Below are positions 13,501 to 25,500 of a stretch of DNA of 64,000 bases, piece by piece (position 1 is the stretch's first letter; the number at the start of each line of letters is the position of its first letter). Both the position numbers and the translations under genes were made by a program. The notes under the pieces are model-generated. The model saw nothing but the letters and a program-made list of their open reading frames with translations, searched no databases and was not told where the DNA came from. Origin of the DNA: Cheilinus undulatus (Eukaryota > Chordata > Actinopteri > Labriformes > Labridae); the NCBI RefSeq assembly GCF_018320785.1, contig NC_054886.1, positions 4,959,207 through 5,023,206 of the forward strand, given 5' to 3'.

Positions 13501-16500
13501 TGCAGAAACTGGAACAAGTTCTTGTAAAACTGATGCTATACTAGAGCTATATCCAAGTAAATGTGTAGGCAGCCACAGCAAACAAGGAGAGGCTTCTGCT
13601 CAGCAACTCTGCCATAAAGTCCAGATCAGTGGAGGGCTGCAGTTATGGTTAGCCCTCTGGAACTTTGTCCCATCTCCACACAGGATCCCTGGAGTGACCA
13701 TCAGGTTCTTGGTCACATTTCTTGCAACGACCCATCTCCCCGATCGCACAGTTTGGCCGGGCGTCCAGCTCTTAGAAGAGTTCTGGTTGTGCCATGTTTC
13801 TTCAATTTGTGAGTTATGGAGGAACCTGAGCTAAATTTCAAGTGTTTCTGTAAAGGGTCTGAATACTAAATTCAGTGTAATAAATCAGTTTTTTATTTTT
13901 AATAAATTTACAAAAAAACCTAAAATTCAGTTTTCCCTTTGCCATTATGGGGTACTGAGCATAGATTGATAAAAATAAATTGATTTTTTGTTTTTTTTTT
14001 ACCTTCAAAAACACTATATGTCTGAATCGTATTTAAAAAAATATTATTTTTGGATTTTTATTAATACAGAACCATAATAATGAAGTATTTTCATTCATGG
14101 AGAATCGGTGGAATTGTTTTTTCTCTTTCATCACTTTATTTATTTTTTACACCTCCATGAAGTTTAAGATCTTTTTTCTTTTATTTGTCCTTTTTTCACA
14201 TGTTTAACATTTCGAATAATCAAGAAACTATGTAAAATCTTTTCTTTTATTCTAATAGTGAGTGCGTGAACTTCCTGTGGTTAATACCATCTTATACGGC
14301 TCTGACCCTCAGTTTTATTATTGTTTTTCTTTAATTCTGAGCTAATGTTGCATCAGCTAAAAGCCTGTGCAGCTTAATTTAATCCTGCTTTTACATTACT
14401 GACAAATATCACCGTCTTCTTTCTTTCTGCCTCACATGAACAGCAACGGTAAAGTAATGCTCTTGTTTTGTTCCTCTCAGTCCCTCCTCATGCAGAGGTG
14501 TCTGGCTTCAATGGAGACTGGTCCGTGGGTATGCAGAACGCTGCCCTGAGGTGCGTGAGTGGAGGAAACCCCAGACCACAGAGTTTCACCTGGATCAGGT
14601 ACAGCAGACCCCGCCCCCCCCCTCCCTCCCAGTCTGTCTGCTGCTGCCGTGACTAACTGTCTGATGTGTCTGGACAGTGATACTGTTCTCGTAACTTTAA
14701 AAGTAATTAGCACAGTTACTTCTCCGTGATTTCAGTGGGGAAGAATGCAAACGGGGAGTTCAGAAGGGGTGCGTTCAGGTCAAACATGAGGGCTGAAGAT
14801 TGTTCAGCTTGAGTTCAGACAGCCTCCATATGACTCGAGGTGTTTTCTTTCATTTCCTGTTTTTGTTCTGCTATAATTTAATTCTGTGCTTGAGACTTAC
14901 ATGGATATCTCAGATAATAAGTAACTTAATTTAACTTGTATTATGTTCCTTTTAGCTTCCTGTTACAACAAAGCTAAAAGTTTAAACCTGAGAGTCGGCC
15001 ATGAGACTTTAAACCCCCAGATAGACGAAGTCTGACTCATCAAACTCTGTTTGTTTAGGGACAATGTTAGCTTACTAGCGTGTTTACATATTTACTTGGA
15101 ATTTAGGCTGAAACTGACTCATTAGACTTGACCTACTTTATTGTAAACAAATTTTGTATCTCCATTATCATAATGATACTAACTGATATGAACACTACTG
15201 TCTTATTTACCCCCCACCCTTTCCAAATTCATAGTTTCTAAATAAACACAGACACAGAAAGACACTTAAGAATCATCCTTAAAGGCAGGAAAGACGCCTG
15301 CAAAAAGGACATGTATGTGCAAAATCTGAATTCATGATTAACCAGTCAGCTGTGCAGATGATGTCAAAGTTCCTGTCTGGATTCATCTACTCATCATAAA
15401 ACATACTGTAGACAGACTGAGTTGTCTTTGTTCATATTTGATGCAGAAAAGATTTTTCAGTGTTACGTTCAAATTAAACAGGATGTGATTTTTCTTCAGT
15501 TGACACAACATACTGTATGTACAAGAAAGGATCAGCAAAAAATGCCCAATACTGCTTTGACCGCTGTAGTTTGGAAATCTAAATGCTGTAATCATGTCAC
15601 GCTGTTATACCAGTGCTTCTCAACTGGTGGGTCAGGACCCAAAAACGGGGTGCAAAACTGTTTTTAGTGGGTCGTGGACTGGTTTCAGGTAAAAAATTAA
15701 TCATCATCTATCATAACTATCTATATATTTTTCAGGAAAATTAGTACATTCTGATTGTTTCCTTGAGATCTTCACTTATTTTTCCTGTTATCTTGGATGC
15801 AAATATTTTCAACAAAGTTAAGTTTTCAAATGATAACTTGTAAATGTCTTATAACCTTTCAAAAGATAACCAAAATGTGTTATAATGGTAAAACATAGTG
15901 AAATTAAATGTTGGCATTTTAAGTGTCAGCCAGTTTCTTTGTTGTATTCCTTCCAAGGTCCAGATTTCAGCATTTTTTGTTGAATTAATTAAATAAAAAT
16001 AGAAATTTAGGTCCCTACTTCACATCACGGTAGGTGGTGGGTCCTGAGACTGGACCAATTGAGAATCACTGTGTTATACGACCCTGATTTCAAAAAAGTT
16101 GGGACGCCATGGAAAAGTGGAAAGCAATAATTTGCAGATCTCATAAACCCATATTTTTATTCACAATAGAATGAAAATAACATATCAAATGTTGAAACTG
16201 AGACATGGAAAAAACCTCATTTTGAATTTAATGGCAGAAACAAATCTTAAAAAAAAGTAGGGACACCAGAACGGAAGGCCGGAAAGTAAGTGCTACTAAT
16301 GAAAAACAGCTGTAAGAGCATTAGTTAGCATAATTAGGTTAATTAGCAACAGGTCAGTAACATGAGTGGGTATAAAAGGAGCTTTTTAGAGAAGCAGAGT
16401 CTCTCAGAAGTAAAGATGGGCAACAAGGTTCACTAATCTGTGAAAAACCCCATTTAAAACTTTTAGAAAATTTTCAGAAGAATGTTGCTCAATGTAAAAT

Positions 16501-19500
16501 TGCACAGACTTTGAATACCCCACCATCTACAGTACATAATATCATAAAAAGATTTAGATAATATGGAGAAATCTGTGTGTGGAAGGAACAAGGCCAAAGG
16601 TCAATATTGGATGCTCATGATCTTTGGGCGCTCAGATGGCACTGCATAAAAAAACAGGCATGATTCTGTTCTGGAAATCACTGCATGGGTTCAGGAACAC
16701 TTCCAGAAATCATTGTCTGCCAACCCAGTTCACCCTGCCATGTATCATGCCAAGAAAAAGTCATATGTGAGCATAATCCAAAATAAACCACCTTCTCTGG
16801 GCAGAAGCTCATTTAAAATGGACTGAGGCAAAATGGAAAACTGTTCTGTGGTCACATGAGGCAAAATGTTTAATTATTTTTTAGAACCCGGGGCACTGGG
16901 ATCCTGCTCCAACTTCCACAAATGCGTGTTAAAGCTGTGTCATACAATGAAGACACCATTTGTGAATATAAACCAGAAACACCGCTGTCTTCTCCGAGTT
17001 CATTTAAAATGAACTGAGGCAAGCTGGAAAACTGTTCTGTGGTCAGATTAATCAAATCTGTAAATTCATTTGGGAAATCACAGACGCTGTGCCCTGCAGA
17101 CTACAGAGGAGAACCAGCCAGCTTGTTTTCCTGGCTCAGTTCTAAAGCCTGCATCTCTGATGGTATGGGGTTGCATTAGTGCCTGCGGCATGGGCAGCTT
17201 AGGCACCTGGAAAGGAACTGAAAAGTATAGATGTATAAGAGAAACATATCATTAGCCTCAAAGCATGATGGCCTAAGTTAGTGGTTCTCATCTGGTAGGT
17301 TGGTTATTTATATTTTACACAGTGCCCTAACTTTTTTGGAATTGGGTTTTTATTTTTGGTTATAAGTCAGATAAACACAAAGAATCGGATATCTGTTTTT
17401 ATTTGATCACTTAGAGATTAAAAAATAACTGCAATGAGAATGGATAGTGGAAATCCAGAGAGAAATTGCATGTAATAAATCATGTTTGATCATCTTTAGG
17501 TTAAAACTGGTGTTAGCATTCTGAAGATTTAAGAGGGAAAGATAACTCTGAACAAACCGGTCATCCCAGAACGGGCCTTTTCAGGGGTATCAGGCTAAAA
17601 ATGGCTAACGCTGTTATCATGTAGTTTATGTCTGGCTAAAGCATCACCCGCTGTGTAAAAGCACTTTAAAGAAGTCAAATCAGACGTAGGCTTAAGCTCA
17701 ATGTTTGTTCCTTTGAAAGGAAAATCCACAAGGACCCTTTACTGTCTAACTCGCTGAGTTCATCATAAGTTCACAGGTTATATTGTAGCAGGTTGATCAG
17801 TGATAATCTTGTTATTGAACTTTCCATCATGGATTTTGGTGCTCCACCCTTCTCACATGTCTTAATCAAACATGTCCTGGCATTGTCGCCTCCTCGTTCT
17901 GCTGACTGGGTGTACTCCAACACCGTCAAATGCTTTGTGTGTCATTTGAAATGTCGCTACCCTGCTCTAATCCCAGACGAGGGTTTGACTCAAAGGCCCG
18001 ACTTCTTCTGCTTGAGTCACCTGCTGTCGACTCTAAGCCATTTCCTTTGCTGTATTTTCATACTCTGAGGGTGTGGCGGAGAGTTTGATGAAAAATAAGA
18101 AAACATGTGAGCCGCGAAAAGTGACTGGAAGAGGGACGGCTCCCAGTAGATATCATGAGAAGTGGCAGTTAGGCCCAGAGGGGGAAATTCCTCACACTAC
18201 AGAGTCAAATGCACAGTTTGAACGTAAAGCAGTTAAAGTTTGGTGAGGTTGCTTCTGATTTGATGATGTTGGTATTACTTACTGTTAGTCACATGACCAC
18301 ACCTTGGGAAATCAGCATTTGTGAGTAAGGCCTACTAGACACTCAGCATGCATAGAGGCATTCATGAGCATGTACAAACACACAAGTCCGCACTGAAAAT
18401 CTCCGGTTGAAATCAAGCACACACCGACACACACTCCACGGCGGTGGCTGCAGCAGCGGGCGAACCTGTTGGCTCTGTCAGTAAAAGGCGGCAGGTGAAG
18501 TAATAGCTGGTGTCACGGTGTCGTGTTGCGGCTTGTGCGCTGAGCAGTTAGATGAGACGGTTTCTCACGAAGGGGGAGGTAAGACGAAGAGAAAGGGAAA
18601 GGGATGAGCTGCCCCTATAAGGAGGGAGGCCAACAGGTGGGATAGGAGGACTGAGACACAAACGAGAGGAGGAAGAGGAAGCTGCGTGTTTAGATTTGTG
18701 TGAGATGTTATCATGGAGATGTGACAACTGTATATGTAAAAACACACGCTCCTCTTCCCTGATAGTGGTGAAAAAATGCCCTGTGTGGAGGTCACAGTGT
18801 CCACTCAGGTTGTGTTTCAAGCTTTTACATACCAGATCTTTATAATATTATGTTAACAGTAGTGTGCAGGCTTCAGGTCTGTTTCAACTGATTAAATCAA
18901 AAGTAGTCAAAACAACACGAAGGCAACACCCCGGACTGTGTTGCTCATCAAAAACACTCCGATAGTTTCACTGAGTCACACTGCCTGGAACTGCCAAGTG
19001 GTTAGCACATTTAATAAGAAATTAGATTTTTCAAACTGATGTGAATGTATATTTTGCTGATCTTTTTCGTGATTACTCATCAAAACGGTGACGAAAGGAT
19101 GAGATGCCCTGAGTGATCAGGTGCTGATATGATTTCTTCCTCCTCCTCCACAGTACTGGTGCAAGTTACAGTCAGCTATAACAAAGTTTACATGGAATCA
19201 CAAGCGCCCACGTATCAAACTTTCCAGGCTGGTGGCCTGTCTCTCGAATACTATAACCGGGCATTTTCTCTTACACCCTTACTAACCTGCTTCCAGCCAG
19301 ATGCTCAGGTGTTGTGGTGTCTGTTGGAGGAGAAACTTACTGGCCATCATCCCCAGGTGGGATTTTTGTTTTCAAGCATTCCTATCAATAAATGCTACTG
19401 TGAGTTTGGCCCTATTATTTCATATTTACTGTCAGTGTGGAGGAAGGCAGAAAAACTCTGTAGTTGCCCTTTTGCATGGAACCTGCAAACCCCACTGTTC

Positions 19501-22500
19501 AACAATACAAGGATACTGACTGATGGCACACCCCAGATGGTGAAGAAAAGGTATATCTACTCTTGGTGATGTTTTTGGTGAGGAGGGCTTACTTCCTTTC
19601 CAATATCTGTGTGACAAGTATAATCTGTCCCATAACACCTTTTTCTTTTTCTAACAATTAAGATCTGCTATGATTGTAAATAAGACCCCGCTGCACAGTC
19701 CCCTTGCAACACATCCACTCTATAAAACAATATCCATCTTCAAAGGTACGAAAGGACTAGTCTAGAATTTATAGCTTTCTTTCTCAGCATGCTTATAGAC
19801 CTCTCCATCTAGATACTACAAACTGAGGGCCCATGGAGGTCAACAAAATCATGGTCTATTGAAAAGTTAAGCTGTGAGATGCATATTTTATGTTTAACCT
19901 GAAAAAATAACCACTCTTATCAATGAAACAAATATCTTTTTAAATCATTTGTGTAGTGTAAAGCCTTCTTAAAAATGTAAATCTGTTTAGTTTAAACCCC
20001 CTATGAGCCAACCCGTAGCCTTAGATCCTTGGGCGGGGGCTTCCTGGTCGTTCCAAAGTTGAGACTCAAATCTAAAGGTGACAGGGCTTCTCCATCAGAG
20101 CCCCTCGACTTTGGAACGACCTGCCCAAGGAGATAAGGCATGCAGAATCATTGACATCTTTTAAATCTCTTCTTAAAACTCATTTTTATAGACTTGCTTT
20201 TATGTGATGTCATCTTCTTCTCATTTGGTTTTTATCTTCTCACAGATTCTTACCTATTTTAGTTTAATTTACATTATTATTTACATTTTTACTGTCTTTT
20301 CTCATTTATCTCCTGTTTTGTTTTTACTCCTCCTTGTTTCTCTTTTAATTTCTCACGTTTTTGATTTTGGTCCTCTCAGTCTCAGCCTGTGTAGCTGGGT
20401 CCTTGCAGTGCCTGGGTTCCTATCATTTTATGGTACTTGATGTCTGTGTCTTGCCTGCATCCTGATGATGTTCATGATGTCTTAGTTATGTAGTATGGTT
20501 TCATGTCTGCACTCTGATTGATGTCTGTGATGTCTTAGTTTGCATGATATCACATGACGTCTAGGTTTTGATGTATATTGATGTTGATGAATTACTATCT
20601 CATCCATATTTTTGGTTAGTTTTGTTGCTTGTTCTTCAGTTTGCTTCTGCACATGTCAAAGCACTTTGTAAACCCACGTTTTTAAAAGTGCTATACAAAT
20701 AAAGTTACTATTATTATTATTGTTAAAAAATGAATTAAAATGGGTTAAAATTTGAAAAAAATGGTGGAAGAGGTGGTCAAATTAGATCTTAAAAGTAGCT
20801 GAAATGGGTTAGAAGTGGCAAAAATTATATAAGAATGGCAAAAATGAGCATAAATCATGGTAAAGGGGAATTAAAAAGTGGCTGAAAAGACTTTAAATTG
20901 GTGGAAATCTGGTGGAATGGGAAGAAAAATCAATAGAAACTGGCAACATAGTTCTAACTGAGAAAGAAAAAATAGGCAGCTGTTGGCATAAACTGGTCAA
21001 ACTGGCAAATATGGGCATATCAGGTAGTGAAATGCAGTTAAAATGGGGTTAATAGTGGCAATAATGGGTTAACACAGACAATATTAGGCTTATGTGGCAA
21101 GAATTGGTTTAGAAATCGCAGAAACAGGTAGAAAGAAGTGGGGGAAAGGCTTGTGTCATATGTTTATGTACTGGTACCTAAAAGGATTCAGAAGTGGCCT
21201 TATGCATATGTATGTTAGGGTTAGGGTTAGGGCATATATATGTCGATATATAGACATTTATGCCCCCCAAGCTCTGTAATATTTCCATTAAATAAAAATT
21301 TGATCACAAAAAAGTAGAAAAAGGTGGCAAAAAGCAGCAAAATTCAGTTAAAAGAACTGTCAACTGCTGAAAGAGGTGGTTTGAGGGTTTCGTTCCTCTT
21401 TAACCCAGCCTTGGTTTTACTATATTTGATCCACTTTAAGTGTTATATTTTTCTATCTGTTGCCTTCAGTGAAAACGTCCCTGATCTGATGTGAGTTTGT
21501 TTTTCTCCTCTCAGGATCGGTGGAGAGTTGCCTGAAGGTGTGATCCCCCAGCCTAATGGGACTCTTGTTTTTGGTCGACCTCTGAGCTTGTCGGACGCAG
21601 GCACCTACCAGTGTGTGGCGACGAACGAAGTGGGAACAGGGAAAGCAGAGGTGGAGGTTTCTGTGATAGGTAGGTGCCACCACTATCATCATAACCACAA
21701 ACTGAGCCCTGCCATCGTAATCGCACATCTATCCGTCTAATCCTGCCAATTTACCACCTGGCTCTCTGCTTTACAGCGGCTCCTGAGGAGCGGAGTTTGC
21801 CTGAAGACATGATGATGATCATCATTGGGGGCGCGGCTGGCGGGCTGCTGATCCTGATGCTCATCGTCGTCATTACCGTGACTTGTCACCACAAACGCAA
21901 GAACAAGGAGCTGAAGAGGGAGCTGACAGAGAGGAAGTACGCAGAGATAACATGACGTGTAGATGAGATAAGATGTGATGAAACTTTAATGATCTCTGCG
22001 GGGAAGACGGAGCCAAAGAGAATAACTAAGAATGAAACAAATTAGGCCTGTTTAACTGATTACAACTGACACTTACAAGTGTAGAGCGTGTTAAGTCAAA
22101 TTAGGGCAGCAAGTGTAAAAATCACTCGATACATGGTAGTGTGTGGGACGAATCAAAACAGGAAGGATAAAAAACGAAGGAATGCTGCCTGTGTACATTA
22201 AAAATTTAAATCCGGAAAATACTCAATGGGTTTGTGTCATTAACCTCCATCATTTCTCTCTTTTTCTCTCCATCTCTCTTTTATAGAGAGGAAATAAGCA
22301 CACTCTCCAGGCAGGCTTCCTTCAGGAGGATGAACTCAGTCAGCACAGATGTCAGAGGAACGGTATGATCACTAAATTATTATTTTCACACTCCACTGCT
22401 GCAGCATCTTATTATGTCTCCTCTTATGCCTGCATAACACCACCCAGTGTGCAGAATGACACCCACAGTCAAAGCCATGCTGCTCCCATATGGTCTGCAC

Positions 22501-25500
22501 CATCACAGTGATTCTTATGTAGGAATTTCACTGTGATGAATACGTAATGCAGTGCTCTATAAATGTCAGTTAGCTGTAAAAGTCAACCGCTCAAGGAAGA
22601 GGCAAGAATGAATGATACACAGACTTTTCATATTTTTTTTTTTGTCAAAGTTTAAGGATCTGCTCATTTTTTCTCCCACATCTAATTTAATCCTCTCTTA
22701 TTTTATCACAGACAGAAGAAAACATCCCTCTGAGGGTGGAGGGGACCATAAGGACCAGCCTGTCATCCCTGGGGGTCAGTCTACATATCTCTCTATCTCT
22801 GCATGCAAAGCCAGGGCCAGGGACTGAGGCTTTACTGTCCAGATGTCACATGGCTAAGTTCTGAGATTCGACATTTCAAATCTGAATGTAGAGCATCTCA
22901 GATATTCATCTTTGGGCTGCTTCAAGTTCCTTTTACTTTGTGGGGCTTCTCTCTCTGGGTTTTACTTCTGGTGCCTTCTGTCATCCATCCATCCATTATC
23001 TGTATGGTTTATCCTGTTTTTGGGGTCACGGGGGAGCTGGAGCCTATCCCAGCTGTCATTTGGTGAGAGGCGGGGTACACCTTGGACTGGTCGCCAGTCA
23101 ATCCCAGGGCTGACATATAGAGACAGACAACCAGGCATGCTAACACTCACACCTACAGCCGATTTAGAGAGATCGATCAACCTAACAAGCATGTTTTTGG
23201 TGGTGGGAGGAAGCCGTGAATGCATGTGGAGAACATGCAAACTCCACACAGAAAGGCCCTGACTGGAAGCCTTCTGTCAAACCGACATTTTTCACAGTAA
23301 TTAGTTGCTAATCCTTATTATGACAGGGATTTAGATATTAGAAAATATGAATGCATCTGTTACACCTCAAGCAGCATAATGGAATTATTCCTCAGCCTTC
23401 TACCACTGAGGTATGGAAGGACAATATGAGGAATATGAGGTAGCATAATTTTGGTTGTTATTGTTAATGGAGGTGGGACGTTAACCTTACTCTGATTTTA
23501 CCTGGTCTTCAGCTTCTTGGCTGAGTTGCTGTTGTTCCTAAACGCTTCCACTCTCCAGTCATTTCGATTACAGATTTTAAAAATGTCAAAAACCGTCTTA
23601 TGGCAAAGCTGGCATTCATCACAACACCACACTTGAAGTCACAGAGCTCATTTTGTATCACAAATACTTGCAATGAAAAACTGCATGGCAGTTGCAGCAT
23701 CATAGTAAAAGCATGTAACTGGTTAAATGAGACTTGACTTTTATTTTGAAGAAGCAGTCGACCACTTACAGGAAATGCCCAACTTTAATGTTTCACTACA
23801 CACATGCAGAACTACGGAAGAGTATTAGGGCCACTGAAAAAAAAATTTGAGAAAAATTTTTTTTTTTCAATTGTGAGAAAAAAGTCAGAATTCTGAGATT
23901 AAAGTCAGAATTCTGACTTTAATGAGCCATTTCTGTGTTTGTGGCTTTAAATGTTACACAAATGAAAATGGATGTAACACTCCTGATGTTACAATTTCCT
24001 GGAAGCTTTTCTCCAAAGTTAAGGACCTGACTGGGATTTAAACCATCAATCCCCCAGACCGAAGTCAGCAGGGTAACCCACTGAACTATCCAGCATCTCA
24101 GCTGGCAAATGAAAGGAAGGTCAGGAGAGGAGGCAGGAACGTTCTTCCAAGCGGGGAGGGCCAAGTGAACCTGGGGATGGGTTTAACTCCCCACATGACA
24201 TCATGAGGGGAAGATCTGAGAACTGCTTTTTTCAGCACACAATTTCTGAAAGGTGGAGAAAGAGAGGGGAGGAGGGAATGGATTTTTCTGGTACTTGAGG
24301 GGAGTGTGGACAGGCCAGGGGCACATAATTGTTAGAAAATTTTGAAGAAGGGATTTTTGCATAATAGTTCCCCTTTAAAACGGGCTGTCTCTGAAAATAA
24401 GGGGACATCTGGTCACCTGATGTTCGATGGAAGTATGCTCGGCAGAGTTTTTTGCTTTCAAAAAAATATTTTCAAAATACAGAGTTATTATCAAACAGTT
24501 TAGGTCTTACACATTGTCTTGTAGATTACTGGGCTAAAGAAAGTCACTGCATTCACCTAAGAAGTAGGCGTATATAATAACTAACATACTATTTTCCCTA
24601 TCTCCAGTCTTTTTGCTAAGCACTACCCCCCTGATTTTAGTAGAATCATTGAAAACATGCAGTTAAAAGTAATTCTTTTACTTCTGTAGCCTCTTTGAAA
24701 AAAGTAGATTAGGTTATTTATCTCTTGAGAATCTCCTATTTGAAATAAGGTTGTTCAAGGCCCGCAATGATTTAATCAGTGCATGCACATTGAGCAGTGT
24801 CTTTCCCTACTCTGACAGGAGCAAGCTTACTGCCGTGACAGTCGATCTACCATCTCAGGTGGGCGTGGAGGAGGAGGTGGAGGAGGGGGGGCCTATGATT
24901 ACCTGGGCAGACCAGTCCTGCACAACAACTCGCGGCGGGGGAGGGACAGGCTATTAGACAGAGATGAGGAAAACCGACTCAGAGTGGAAACATATGTTAG
25001 AAACAGCACAATTTCTTTGGTAAGAGTGTCATCATTTGTGTTTTTGTGGGCAAGTCAAAGCCTGACTAATTAACCTCTGCATATTTACCTGATGATGATG
25101 ACACAATTAAGAAGCGCGTCTGCCTCCTGTCTTTCCAGCAGGAAACCCGTTTCCACCCTCCTCTCACGCCATCACCCTACCCGGTCATGCAGTCCTCTGA
25201 GATCGTCAGACAGCTTAACGGCAGCGCTGTCATTCCAACAGAGGGAGGCTCAAGACCAGGAAGTGTTACCAAGACTCACCAGCACCCCCCTCCTAGCTGC
25301 ACCTACCCACCGGTGACGGACGACGAAGATGAAGTGGACGAAGGTTTGGGCGGCCCTGCAAGTCAGGAGCATCCGGATGACCAAGACAGCGAGACGAACA
25401 GCTCCCAGGTGTCTGAGGCTCACAGTAATCGCTTTCAGCACACTAACGGCACAATCAGACCCAAATCTCGCCTGAGCCCCTCTGTGGTCAGTCCTCATGC

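Noticed and set aside
18548..18820. Pair of overlapping - strand ORFs near 18.6 kb
   Set aside because: They derive from a GA-rich low-complexity stretch read in two frames.
19129..19569. 146-codon + strand ORF in a nectin4 intron
   Set aside because: No recognised similarity, no compatible splice sites joining nectin4 phases, and it is absent from the expected protein.
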